Part shown: positions 35,930-47,344 of the stretch, piece by piece | How positions within the stretch are numbered: position 1 is the stretch's first letter | Layout of the letters: each line of letters begins with the position of its first letter | Source of the DNA: Lotus japonicus | Lineage: Eukaryota > Streptophyta > Magnoliopsida > Fabales > Fabaceae | Reading direction: 5' to 3' | DNA length: 64,000 nucleotides | NCBI RefSeq assembly: GCF_012489685.1 | Contig: NC_080041.1 | Span: 30,183,780-30,247,779, forward strand | Translations under genes and position numbers: made by a program | The notes under the pieces: model-generated | Database searches by the model: none | Told to the model about the DNA's origin: nothing | The model's input: the letters and a program-made list of their open reading frames with translations, nothing else

Positions 35930-36065
35930 GCGAGGGTGTTTTGTGGGTTGTACGGTGTGTCCCCACGTGATTCGGTTGACTGCGGTCACCTTGTGATTCT
36001 GTGGACGGACGGTGTGTCCCCCCACATGAATGAGGGTTGTACGGTGTGTCCCCTCCGAGAATTGT
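35930..36065 (+). repeat. Sub-repeats in the solo LTR
   Basis: The phrase ACGGTGTGTCCCC occurs three times, around 35955, 36010 and 36040, with related text between. Homologous sub-repeats with GACCGCAGTCAACC occur in both Gy-B LTRs. Confidence 0.7.
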
Positions 36066-36751
36066 TCATCTGCGGATGATCGTGAATATGGCCATTGGTG
36101 TTGAGGTGGTTGTGTGAATGGTGAGGTCGCTAGTCTGACTGAACTTAGGTGACTGACTGAGATATAACTTAAAGATTATGCTTATTATACCTTGTTATTT
36201 ATGAGAGTACATGTATATGTGAATGTTTTTATGAGAATATGAGACCTGACCCTTGCGCTACTTGTTTATGTGTTTATTTGGGGGGGGTAGATGGTCGTGA
36301 AGATAATGGCGACGACCCATTCTTGGGAGCTGATACTCCGTGACGAGCCACTACCGGATGACGACTACACTCCTGATGAAGGGGAAGAAGATAAAGAGGA
36401 AGAGGCCAAGGAATAGGTTTGGGTTGGGAGACATCCATTTTCTCTTTGGGTTGAGAGTACCAAGTTCGGGAAGCATTGAACAATTATTTTGTTTTCATTT
36501 GGATAAATAAAGTTGATGTAATTTACTTTGGTTTTAGACGTATGTTCATGCTTATTTTATTTAATTCAAAAGTTTTGAGATGATGTTTACTTCCGCGAGA
36601 TTTGTAAAGGTTAATCTTTCAAGAGTTTCGCAATTAATGAATCTTTTATCATTAATTAAAGGTTAATTAATTAATCGGCGAAAATTCTTTGTAAAAATAC
36701 ACGTGATTAGTTACTGTGTGACACCTGAGAAATCGGAGCGTTACATTGGCC

Positions 36752-37145
36752 TGTGACACCCGGGGCTGACGAGGGTGGGGAGTGATCGCCGGTGCAGTAA
36801 GGCACGGACAAGGAGCGGCTCCTTGCAGGCTTCTAGGCGGAGGGTCACAGGAATGAGCCGATCTCACACCCGAACAAGAGGTATTCCGAGACTGTGTAGG
36901 GATGGACTATACAGTTGAGGAGGGCATAAAAGATTTGATTGGTACTACTCATGACAACAAGTTGCAACTTCTTTTCGGGAGCCCAACTGATAAGAACTCC
37001 ATGGTTAAGTGTGCTTGCCTTGGAGCAATATCGTGATGGGTGACCTCCTGGGAAGTTTTCCCGGGAAGTGCGCGAGTGAGGACAAAGCGCACTAAAAAGA
37101 CTCGTGTTGTTACCGTGAGGCCAGTCGTCAGATCGGGATGTTACA
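36752..37145 (+). repeat. 5S-bearing TRIM (Cassandra-type) LTR 1
   Basis: A 394-bp repeat, TGTGACACCC to GGGATGTTACA, followed directly by a tRNA-iMet-type primer site and 70 bases later by the next LTR. LTRs carrying 5S rRNA sequence and a tiny internal part are characteristic of the Cassandra TRIM family. It has no coding capacity and would depend on proteins from other elements. Confidence 0.85.
36977..37055 (+). other. 5S rRNA-like module in TRIM LTR 1
   Basis: The stretch contains AAGAACTCC, GTTAAGTGTGCTTG and GATGGGTGACCTCCTGGGAAG in the order and spacing of plant 5S rRNA internal promoter boxes. In the Cassandra family this module is known to keep RNA polymerase III promoter boxes. 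It is not a genuine 5S gene: the first third is unlike 5S rRNA and it lies within an LTR. Confidence 0.85.
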
Positions 37146-37215
37146 AGTGGTAACAGAGCCAACCTCTCCCAGTACGGTGTGGTTCGAGGACGAACCAAGC
37201 GGAAGCTGGTGGGCC
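37146..37215 (+). other. TRIM internal domain with primer site
   Basis: Only 70 bases separate the LTRs. TGGTAACAGAGCC at 37148 is a one-mismatch tRNA-iMet primer site, and GGAAGCTGGTGGGCC before the next LTR serves as the purine-rich end. Confidence 0.8.
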
Positions 37216-37334
37216 TGTGACACCCGGGGCTGACGAGGGCGGGGAGTGATCGCCGGTGTAGTGAGGCACGGACAAGGAGCGGCTCCTGGCAGGCTTCTAG
37301 GCGAAGGGTCACAGGAATGAGCCGATCTCACACC
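37216..37334 (+). repeat. TRIM LTR 2, left part
   Basis: The first 119 bases of the second 394-bp LTR, ending in ACACC, where Co-A was inserted. The rest resumes at 56205. Confidence 0.9.
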
Positions 37335-38579
37335 TGAAGGTGCGAAAAACACTAGAAAGGGGGGGGGGGGTTTGAATAGAGTTTTTGACTAACGGATATA
37401 CTTTTGAAGTTTTTCACAACTCAAAGATAAGAACTAGGTGCTAAGGAATAAGAAGTGAAGCACGCAAGTATTTTATCCTGGTTCACTTGAGATAAAAGCT
37501 CAAGCTAATCCAGTCCACCCGTGAAGGTGATTTCTTCCTTCTTCAAATGAAGGCAATTCACTAAAATCAATGAGTGTTACAACTGCACTATGCTACATGC
37601 CAAGTGACTAACAATACAATGATTTTCTCACTAGTATCCTCTTAAGAAGTTGATCTACCGATCCTCTTAAGACTAGCTAAATACTGAATCAACCTTGATT
37701 CAGTCCCCTCAAGATCCGACCAACCTTGGTCTCTTAAGGAACTTTACAAAGTAATGTAAAAGGTTTCGGGTTTACAAGAAGTGCTTCTGAAAAGCTAATA
37801 GTAAACTCAGATGTTTAAGAACTGTGAAGAAATAATGTTAAGTGATTGTTTGAATAAGTTGAATGTTTTCAGCAAAGTTTCTTAGCTTCTTTCTTCTATC
37901 TTCAGCCTTTAAATACTCCAAGGCATATGATGTAGCCGTTGCTAGGGTTTTGTCCGTTGGAGTGGCAATCCTGTAATATCAGACTGCTAGGCTGCACGAG
38001 GTAGGTGGCGGACAGACTGAGACTTGTACTATCTGTACTATGACGGTGACCTGTCCTTTCACCTACTAACTTGAGATCTGGAGAGCTTCATATGAACGTT
38101 GGTGAAGCTTCTGATCACAGTCAGACGGAAGCTTGGATCCTCTGACCTTGCAACTTCTGCTTCTGAACAAGTTCCTCAGAACTTCTGAACGTCAGAGCTA
38201 GAAAAGCTTGGGTCTTCAGATGTCAACTTCTTTCAAGTCTTCAGAACTTGAGGCTTCTACTTCTGGACCGTTCCACTAGAACATCTGGTCTTCAGAACTT
38301 CTGACTTCGGTTCTTCAGAACTTCCTGAGAGCTTCTATCTTTTGAACTTCTGAAGGATTTGCCACTGTTCTGAACGAACATGGTAAGCTAAAGAGCTCTC
38401 TTTTTAGTAACCCTTGGTTCTTCTTCCTCTGAACGAGTAGGCTTGGGTCAGATTCAGAACCTGTTTGTCACAACTAAAAAAGACAAACGTTAGGGTACCA
38501 CAATTGTTCATCATCACAAACCTTAATTGTTATCATCAAAATATAGAGATGCAACCACTGATCAAACCTTGATCTTACA
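37335..38579 (-). repeat. Co-A 3' LTR, complete, 1245 bp
   Basis: It matches 55114-56204 over the shared part with about 28 differences, and matches the solo LTR at 3851-5060 more distantly. The stretch 38080-38370 is packed with CAGAACTT and CTTCTGA words. Confidence 0.93.
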
Positions 38580-38593
38580 ATCTCCCCCTTTTT
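38580..38593 (-). other. Co-A polypurine tract
   Basis: The minus strand reads AAAAAGGGGGAGAT directly before the LTR start TGTAAGATC, the expected plus-strand primer. Confidence 0.85.
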
Positions 38594-39228
38594 GATGATG
38601 ACAAAACAAGTATTTTGATGAACAATTCTTAAACAATAAACTGAATACCCAAGAGAGAGAAGATCAGAGATTAAACTTATCCTTGTGTAACGGTTTGTAT
38701 TTCTCTTTCTGAATCTGGGATAACACCTGATTTTGAGTTGGGGTCTCCCCTTGACTCCCCCTGAATCTAAGACTTGATGAAATGATGAAAAGTCTAGATT
38801 CGGAGTCTTGTTATGTGATCAGAATATACGCTTGAAGGGATGTGTAAGATCACATAAGAACATATAGTATTGTCCAGATATAAGGCGTCAGAAGCAAATA
38901 AGTTCAGATTATGAACAAAATGTATTCCTTAATTAAGACGCTTGGCAATATCTATGTGTTATAAGTATTTGATATTTATTCTCCTCTACTGGTTTTATAT
39001 AATATAAGAAAAAAGTTTATCAAAACCATTTTATGTACTCCCCCTTTTTGTCATAAACAAAAAGAGTGAAAAACAAAGTCAATAACAATAACAATCAAGT
39101 AAATGATGCAAATAAGGCGCTGTTATTATTACTTTACTAAGAAAGAGTACAGAGGATAGAATGGAATGAAGAAAACTAATCCTAGATATATAGGAAAGCA
39201 CGGGAGTTCTTCATGGAGAGAAGCTGAA
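38594..39228 (-). other. Co-A 3' untranslated region
   Basis: An AT-rich stretch between the purine tract and the Gy-B insertion. No frame of note, except that the small frame at 47345-47719 would run a short way into its right end if Gy-B were absent. Confidence 0.6.
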
Positions 39229-39894
39229 TGTAACGCCCCGATTTCTCGAGTGTTACACAGTAAATAATTAACCAATTTTCGTAAAGAGTTTTCGTCGATT
39301 CACTTATTAATCTTGAACTAATGATAAAAGTTCAATTTTACAAAATTCTCAAAACTTAACCATTTCAAACTTGCGGAAATAATCATCAACGTAAACCTCA
39401 AACTTTATTAATCATTGAAAAGAGTATGAAATAAATATCCGGAAGAAAACTTCAAAGTAAATTACATCAAGTTAAACTATCTCAACTAAAATAAAGTAAT
39501 GGTTCAATACTTCCAAAACTCGGTACTCTCAACCCAAAAGAAAAATGGATGTCTCACAACCCAACCATATCCTTGGCCCCTTCCTCTTTATCTTCTTCCT
39601 CTTCATCAGAAGTGTAGTCGTCATCCGGTAGTGGCTCGTCACGTAGCATCAACTCCCAAGAATGAGTCGTCGCCATTATCTTCACGACCACCTACCCCCC
39701 CCCAAATAAACACATAGCAAACAAGCAGGGTCAGGTCCAACAAAAGAATGATAATGACAAAATCAACAACAACATATATAATATAAGTACATTATATGTC
39801 TTTTATGGGAAAGAGTCAGTTACTAACGGAATCTCACTTCACACAACCCACCAAAACTTCCATGGCCATCTTCGTGCTTCCGCAGAGGCACGGT

Positions 39895-40030
39895 TATCAC
39901 GGTGACCGCAGTCAACCAATTCACGTGGAGCCGCAATGATCCACAAAAGTTCACGGTGACCGCAGTCAACCAAATCACGTGAAGCCAAACCGGCCCACAA
40001 GGTTCACGGGAGACCGCAGTCAACCCAAAT
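39895..40030 (-). repeat. Sub-repeats in Gy-B 3' LTR
   Basis: GTGACCGCAGTCAACCAA-like units recur three times with TTCACG-rich spacers; the same block is present in the other LTR at about 45477-45612. Confidence 0.75.
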
Positions 40031-41032
40031 AACTCCCTCGCGTGCAAGGTACCATCGTTCTCATGGTCCATAGTCTCTCACTAGACCTATGTCCAATAAA
40101 ATTTCATTCACAATCTTCTTGCAAGCGAGTTAATTACGCGTTTCTCTTTGTTTGAGTCTCTAAAGTCAACCTAGATTCTTACATCAACATCGCATAAATA
40201 TAACAATTAAACGATCACAGACACATCGGGAATTACAGCTAGATGAGCGACCCTTTGAACAATTTCCAATAATATCACAATTCACATAAGGCATAGCATA
40301 AACTTACACTTACGCATGGCACATCATGGCATAAATTATCAAATAAGGGTACATAAGGCTTATGCAAGGAAAACAACACATTTTCGCAACTTAGCTTTTT
40401 GGACAGCAGAAACAACGTTCATTGAAACTGGTCTACAGAATGCGTCCTCCAACAAAAAATCATGTATAATATCTTTCTGGAAAGCTATTTTAAATATCTA
40501 CAACTCTCTAGTTAAAATCATTTTCATTTGAGCCCCATAATTAGGTGATATTACTCCTTAAAGTTTCTGTCCGACACAGGGAAAAACAGCAGGTATGACA
40601 GTTACCCAAAACGACCTACAACACACAATACTAGACCAAAATTTATGATCTTTATATGTCGGGAAAGATCTTTCGAAGATCTACAATTTGTATGTTAATC
40701 ATTTCTTTATTTGGAGACCAGAAACAAGTGAAAATAGGACCTGTAGTTTACTGTCCAGCACAGAAATCTGACAGAGAATGCATTTGCCATCAATTTCGTT
40801 TTAGCCACTCTATTCTAAGGGTTCTAAGTCATCTACCAGCATCAAATATAGTAACATGTTCACAGTGTAACCCAATATCACATGGAAAAAGTCCAGCACA
40901 CATTGCATATTCAAAACCTCAAGCACATCAATCAAGTTCATACATAAAATCATGTCAAAGCATGGCAAGAATCATAATTTTTCCAAGAAAACTCATGATA
41001 TAACCCCTATTCTACCCAAAAGATCCTAAGAC

Positions 41033-41048
41033 CAACCCTTACCTTGGG
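41033..41048 (-). promoter_or_regulatory. Splice-donor-like word in Gy-B LTR
   Basis: The minus strand reads CCCAAGGTAAGGGTTG. The same word occurs at 46615-46630 and twice in the related solo LTR (34671, 35155). A role in splicing is inference. Confidence 0.3.
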
Positions 41049-41762
41049 TTCTTGGTCTGAAAAAGGAGAAAAGATTGCAGGTTCAGAGCTCAGTAGCTTG
41101 CTGTCCTCGTCCCTCTCTTCCCTCCTACTCGAGCTCTCTCTCGGGCGCGCACAAGGTGGCGGTGGTGGCTTGGTCGACGGCGGCTAAGGGTGCAAAGGAA
41201 GGTTTCTCCCACTCTCTTCCTCTTCTGTTTTCTTACGTAAAGAGTGCTCTAGGTTTCTGTTTCTGATATGGAGAAAAGAAACAAGTTTCCCCCCCTTTAC
41301 CCCTCTTGAACCCGCAACACACACAACCTAGTGGGCTAGGGTTTCAATTTTCTTTTCAAGCTCGAACCATGCCCAAGCCCTTGACCCATCAATTTAGTTC
41401 TTATTCTGGTCTAAACTCAATTAAAACCCAAGTCCTTTTATGTAAAAACAGAAGCAAAATCGGAATTAAAATAAAAACTCCTCAACTAGTTCGCTGGTAC
41501 TGTACAGCCTGAACGACAATCACTAAAATGCGAATATCTCGAGCTACAGAGGTCGGAATGACCTGATTCCACTTCGAGAATTTTCTAGACTTAAAGGGCT
41601 ACAAAGCTCATGAAGAAAGTTTTCCCAAATGAAGTCGTTAAGACCCTCTAAAAATTCGCACAACTTGACAGTTCTAATCTGCCAGTTATCAAACATTAGC
41701 TAAAACTCCAATTTTATTCAATCTTTCATAAAATTGTTCCAAATTGAACTTAGGGCCTTACA

Positions 41763-41778
41763 ATACCACCCCCCTTAA
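41763..41778 (-). other. Gy-B polypurine tract
   Basis: The minus strand reads TTTTAAGGGGGGTGGTAT before the LTR start, preceded by GTTTCGAGGGCGAAAC, a motif shared with Gy-A at the same place. Confidence 0.8.
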
Positions 41779-41846
41779 AATAGTTTCGCCCTCGAAACTT
41801 AAGGGTTTACAAATAAATCGGGATGTGACTCCCGCATCTTATCCTC

Positions 41847-44012
41847 TTACTCCCAGGTCGCATCACCGGTTTCTTGGTTCCACATGACCTTCACTAAAGG
41901 TACCTCCTTGTTTCTTAAGCGCTTTATACTTCGATCGACGATCTTGATGGGTGGCACCTCCATTGTTAGATCATCTCTCTGCTGTATATCGTCTGGCGTA
42001 ATCACATGCGAATCATCTGCCATGTACTTCCGCAACTGCGACACATGAAGAACGTCATGGATGTTGGATAGGAACGGTGGTAGGGCGATCCTGTACGCCA
42101 CCGGTCCAACTCGCTCCGTGATCTGGTATAACCCAATAAACTTCGGAGTAAGCTTCTTGGACTTGATTGCCCTTCCGACACCTGTCATCGGGGTAACCCG
42201 CAAGAAGACATGGTCTCCGGCCTGAAATTCCAACTCCTTTCGCCGGTTGTCGGCGTAACTCTTTTGGCGACTCTGCGCGGTTCTCATCTTTTCCTGAATT
42301 CTCCTGACTTCCTCGGTGGTCTGTTGCACCGATTCCGGGCCAATCACCAAATTTTCTCCATCTTGATGCCAGCATAAGGGCGTACGACACCTCCGACCGT
42401 ACAAAGCTTCGTAAGGTGCCATGCCGATGCTCGCATGGAAACTATTGTTGTAAGTGAATTCGATCAATGGCAGCATCTCATCCCAACTGCCCTTGTGATC
42501 CAACACACAGGCCCGTAGCAAATCTTCCAGCGACTGGATTGTCCTCTCTGTCTGCCCATCGGTTTGGGGATGATAGGCAGAGCTCAACCTCAACTTAGTT
42601 CCGAGGGCCTGCTGCAAGGCTCCCCAAAAGTGAGAGGTAAACCTCGGATCTCTGTCTGACACGATGCTGGTCGGTACACCATGTAGACGCACAACCTCAG
42701 CCACATAAATCTCCGCCAATTTCTCCACCTTGTACTTCAGGTTGATCGGGATAAAATGAGCGGTCTTTGTCAAACGATCAACAACAACCCAAATTGCATC
42801 GAACTTCCTCCGAGTTAAAGGTAAAGCCGTCACGAAGTCCATAGAAATACTGTCCCACTTCCACTCTGGGACATCTAGTGGTTGCAGCTTCCCTGCGGGC
42901 TTCTGATGCTCTACCTTCGCTTTCTGACATGTCAAGCAAGTAGAAACATACTCTGCAACCTGCTTCTTCATCCCAGACCACCAGAAGTGAAGTTTCAAGT
43001 CCTGATACATCTTGTTCATTCCGGGATGGATACTCAGTCTACTCTTGTGTCCTTCATCCAGGATCAATCTTCTCATCTCTGCATCGTCAGGCACACATAT
43101 CCGTCCCTTGCATCGTAGAATATTGTCATTCCCAATAGAGAACTCTGGTGCCTTTCCCTGAGTCACACGGTCTCGCCACTCAGCTATCCCTTCATCAGTC
43201 TCTTGTCTAGACTTGATCTCTTCCAAAAGTCCACTTGACACCGTCACCATTCCGAAAGTCAGTCTTCCTGGTGCGAGCTTAACGTTCAAGCTCAGATCTC
43301 GGAAAGCCTCCAACAGTTCTAACTCCTTGTCCATCATTGAGGACACATGTATAGCCTTCCGGCTGAGAGCGTCGGCTACGACATTGCTTTTCCCCGGATG
43401 GTACTGTAGAGTGAACTCATAGTCCTGAAGGAATTCCATCCACCTCCGCTGCCTCATGTTCAGATCCTTCTGATCAAATAAGTACTTTAAGCTCTTATGA
43501 TCGCTGTAGATCGTGAACGTACTGCCATAGAGGTAGTGTCTCCAAATCTTGAGAGCATAAACTATGGCAGCCAACTCCAAGTCATGTGTGGGGTAGTTCT
43601 TCTCATGAGTCTTCAACTGCCTTGAAGCATAGGCAATTGCTTTCTTATCTTGCATCATTACACACCCCAAACCATTGTGCGACGCATCACAATATACGTC
43701 ATAAGGTTCTCCTTCCTTAGGTAAAGCTAGTATGGGTGCGGTGGTCAGCCGCTTCTTCAACTCCTGGAAACTAGCCTCACACTTCTCCGTCCACGCAAAC
43801 GGTTGATTTTTCTTCGTCAACTGGGTCAACGGCGAAGTCAACTTTGCATAATCTTTGACGAATCGTCTGTAGTAGCCAGCAAGCCCAACAAAACTTCTGA
43901 TGTCGCTTGCCGTCTTAGGTTGTCCCCATGACATGATCGATTGAATCTTGCTAGGGTCAACAGCCACACCTTGACTTGATATGACGTGACCAAGGAACTT
44001 CACTTCTTCCAT
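41847..44012 (-). pseudogene. Gy-B pol: reverse transcriptase end, RNase H, integrase, chromodomain-like tail
   Basis: A 721-codon open stretch. The RNase H core shows YCDAS (Asp109), a Glu near 146, SDHKS (Asp171) and ADALSR (Asp214). Integrase follows with zinc residues His322, His329, Cys359 and Cys362, and catalytic Asp392, an Asp in SDRDPRF (453-455) and Glu489. The tail with LVKVMW and ATWE resembles the chromodomain end of Tekay/Del-type chromoviruses. A TAA just after ATWE cuts the tail about 17 codons early, and a TGA at 44019-44021 separates this frame from the reverse-transcriptase piece. The integrase core itself looks complete, but the polyprotein as a whole is broken. Confidence 0.9.
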
Positions 44013-44021
44013 CCAGAATTC

Positions 44022-44525
44022 TCACTTCGAGCCATTAGCATATAGCTCCTTCTCCCGCAATACTCTCAGCACTTGGCGCAAATGCTCTTCGTGTTCTTCT
44101 TTACTCTTCGAGTAAATCAGAATATCGTCAATGAACACCACCACGAACTTGTCCAGAAATGGTCTGAATACCCTGTTCATGTAGTCCATAAACACTGCGG
44201 GTGCATTGGTAACTCCAAACGGCATCACAAGGTATTCATAATGCCCATATCGAGTTCTGAATGCGGTCTTCTGAATATCGGCCTCCTTAACTCGGATCTG
44301 GTGATATCCTGACTTCAGATCTATCTTCGAGAAAACAACAGCACCCCGAAGTTGATCCATCAAATCATCTATCTGAGGCATCGGATAACGATTCTTCACT
44401 GTCACCTTGTTGAGTTGTCGGTAGTCCACACATAATCTGGACCTCCCGTCCTTCTTCTTCACGAACAACGCTGGTGCACACAAACGCCCACAGGCGTACA
44501 CCTTGGGGCGCAAAAGGGATTCCAA
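44022..44525 (-). pseudogene. Gy-B reverse transcriptase fragment
   Basis: This frame contains [29 protein letters not shown] and the FIDDILIYS active-site box, so most of the palm of a Gypsy reverse transcriptase is present. The N-terminal part is replaced by unrelated codons at the deletion joint near 44480. Protease and gag are absent. The frame ends at a TGA where Gy-C has a Cys codon. Confidence 0.88.
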
Positions 44526-44790
44526 AGCTCACTCTTCCTTCGATTGACATTCCATCAAACGATCTCAGAGTTCAAACATCTTAATATAATCAAACAGTTA
44601 GTCTCAAGTATCAAGGCAATGATACAAATCAGACAATCTCATAGTCAAGCAAACATCTTAGCACACAAGTCTACCCAATCTCACCGCGAAGCTTTGAAAA
44701 CATCTTTATCAAAAAAAACAAAACAAAAACACCAACAAGTTCGGAAACTCGTAAGCCCAAAACCCTTAGTGCTCTGGTTTCTCAACCGGA
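44526..44790 (-). other. Gy-B leader between primer site and deletion joint
   Basis: About 265 bases that should be the untranslated leader and the start of gag. I see no recognisable coding. Confidence 0.6.
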
Positions 44791-44802
44791 GCTCTGATAC
44801 CA
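44791..44802 (-). other. Gy-B primer-binding site (tRNA-iMet type)
   Basis: The minus strand reads TGGTATCAGAGC three bases inside the 5' LTR, as in Gy-A. Confidence 0.9.
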
Positions 44803-44805
44803 CAA

Positions 44806-47344
44806 TGTAACGCCCCGATTTCTCGAGTGTTACACAGTAACTAATTAACCAATTTTCGTAAAGAGTTTTCGTCGATTCACTTATTAATCTTGAACTAATG
44901 ATAAAAGTTCAATTTTACAAAATTCTCAAAACTTAACCATTTCAAACTTGCGGAAATAATCATCAACGTAAACCTCAAACTTTATTAATCATTGAAAAGA
45001 GTATGAAATAAATATCCGGAAGAAAACTTCAAAGTAAATTACATCAAGTTAAACTATCTCAACTAAAATAAAGTAATGGTTCAATACTTCCAAAACTCGG
45101 TACTCTCAACCCAAAAGAAAAATGCATGTCTCACAACCCAACCATATCCTTGGCCCCTTCCTCTTTATCTTCTTCCTCTTCATCAGAAGTGTAGTCGTCA
45201 TCCGGTAGTGGCTCGTCACGTAGCATCAACTCCCAAGAATGAGTCGTCGCCATTATCTTCACGACCACCTACCCCCCCCCCCCCCAAATAAACACATAGC
45301 AAACAAGCAGGGTCAGGTCCAACAAAAGAATGATAATGACAAAATCAACAACAACATATATAATATAAGTACATTATATGTCTTTTATGGGAAAGAGTCA
45401 GTTACTAACGGAATCTCACTTCACACAACCCACCAAAACTTCCATGGCCATCTTCGTGCTTCCGCAGAGGCACGGTTATCACGGTGACCGCAGTCAACCA
45501 ATTCACGTGGAGCCGCAATGATCCACAAAAGTTCACGGTGACCGCAGTCAACCAAATCACGTGAAGCCAAACCGGCCCACAAGGTTCACGGGAGACCGCA
45601 GTCAACCCAAATAACTCCCTCGCGTGCAAGGTACCATCGTTCTCATGGTCCATAGTCTCTCACTAGACCTATGTCCAATAAAATTTCATTCACAATCTTC
45701 TTGCAAGCGAGTTAATTACGCGTTTCTCTTTGTTTGAGTCTCTAAAGTCAACCTAGATTCTTACATCAACATCGCATAAATATAACAATTAAACGATCAC
45801 AGACACATCGGGAATTACAGCTAGATGAGCGACCCTTTGAACAATTTCCAATAATATCACAATTCACATAAGGCATAGCATAAACTTACACTTACGCATG
45901 GCACATCATGGCATAAATTATCAAATAAGGGTACATAAGGCTTATGCAGGGAAAACAACACATTTTCGCAACTTAGCTTTTTGGACAGCAGAAACAACGT
46001 TCATTGAAACTGGTCTACAGAATGCGTCCTCCAACAAAAAATCATGTATAATATCTTTCTGGAAAGCTATTTTAAATATCTACAACTCTCTAGTTAAAAT
46101 AATTTTCATTTGAGCCCCATAATTAGGTGATATTACTCCTTAAAGTTTCTGTCCGACACAGGGAAAAACAACAGGTATGACAGTTACCCAAAACGACCTA
46201 CAACACACAATACTAGACCAAAATTTATGATCTTTATATGTCGGGAAAGATCTTTCGAAGATCTACAATTTGTATGTTAATCATTTCTTTATTTGGAGAC
46301 CAGAAACAAGTGAAAATAGGACCTGTAGTTTACTGTCCAGCACAGAAATCTGACAGAGAATGCATTTGCCATCAATTTCGTTTTAGCCACTCTATTCTAA
46401 GGGTTCTAAGTCATCTACCAGCATCAAATATAGTAACATGTTCACAGTGTAACCCAATATCACATGGAAAAAGTCCAGCACACATTGCATATTCAAAACC
46501 TCAAGCACATCAATCAAGTTCATACATAAAATCATGTCAAAGCATGGCAAGAGTCATAATTTTTCCAAGAAAACTCATGATATAACCCCTATTCTACCCA
46601 AAAGATCCTAAGACCAACCCTTACCTTGGGTTCTTGGTCTGAAAAAGGAGAAAAGATTGCAGGTTCAGAGCTCAGTAGCTTGCTGTCCTCGTCCCTCTCT
46701 TCCCTCCTACTCGAGCTCTCTCTCGGGCGCGCACAAGGTGGCGGTGGTGGCTTGGTCGACGGCGGCTAAGGGTGCAAAGGAAGGTTTCTCCCACTCTCTT
46801 CCTCTTCTGTTTTCTTACGTAAAGAGTGCTCTAGGTTTCTGTTTCTGATATGGAGAAAAGAAACAAGTTTCCCCCCCTTTACCCCTCTTGAACCCGCGAC
46901 ACACACAACCTAGTGGGCTAGGGTTTCAATTTTCTTTTCAAGCTCGAACCATGCCCAAGCCCTTGACCCATCAATTTAGTTCTTAATCTGGTCTAAACTC
47001 AATTAAAACCCAAGTCCTTTTATGTAAAAACAGAAGCAAAATCGGAATTAAAATAAAAACTCCTCAACTAGTTCGCTGGTACTGTACAGCCTGAACGACA
47101 ATCACTAAAATGCGAATATCTCGAGCTACAGAGGTCGGAATGACCTGATTCCACTTCGAGAATTTTCTAGACTTAAAGGGCTACAAAGCTCATGAAGAAA
47201 GTTTTCCCAAATTAAGTCGTTAAGACCCTCTAAAAATTCGCACAACTTGACAGTTCTAATCTGCCAGTTATCAAACATTAGCTAAAACTCCAATTTTATT
47301 CAATCTTTCATAAAATTGTTCCAAATTGAACTTAGGGCCTTACA
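44806..47344 (-). repeat. Gy-B 5' LTR
   Basis: 2539 bp with the same ends as the left copy. It differs by a longer C-run near 45275 and about ten substitutions. Confidence 0.95.

Larger units (their letters stand above)
33718..36745 (+). mobile_element. Gypsy solo LTR (Gy-B family), 3028 bp
   Basis: It begins TGTAAGACCC and ends GAAATCGGAGCGTTACA. Read on the minus strand, the Gy-B LTRs have the same ends and homologous sequence along the length, including a GGTCATTCCGACTTCTGTAG-like stretch and a repeated CAAGGTAAGGG. No primer site or coding region accompanies it, so it is a solo LTR. The flanks (GCGCGC on the left, TTGGC on the right) are not a target duplication, so one side was probably lost or rearranged. 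Confidence 0.82.
39229..41762 (-). repeat. Gy-B 3' LTR
   Basis: TGTAACGCCCC to GGCCTTACA, next to the purine tract. It contains sub-repeats around GACCGCAGTCAACC at 39900-40030. Confidence 0.95.
39229..47344 (-). mobile_element. Gy-B: young, internally deleted Ty3/Gypsy element nested in Co-A
   Basis: The LTRs are 39229-41762 (2534 bp) and 44806-47344 (2539 bp), and CTGAA is duplicated at 39224-39228 and 47345-47349. The LTRs differ at about ten bases plus a C-run of 9 versus 14, so the insertion is recent. The internal region is only 3.0 kb: primer site, a reverse-transcriptase piece, RNase H, integrase and a chromodomain-like end, without gag or protease. It therefore probably moved with proteins supplied by a relative. 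Confidence 0.95.

Noticed and set aside
36977..37055. A genuine 5S rRNA gene
   Set aside because: Only the internal part resembles 5S rRNA, it lies inside a 394-bp LTR next to a primer site, and a true 120-bp gene with terminator is not present.
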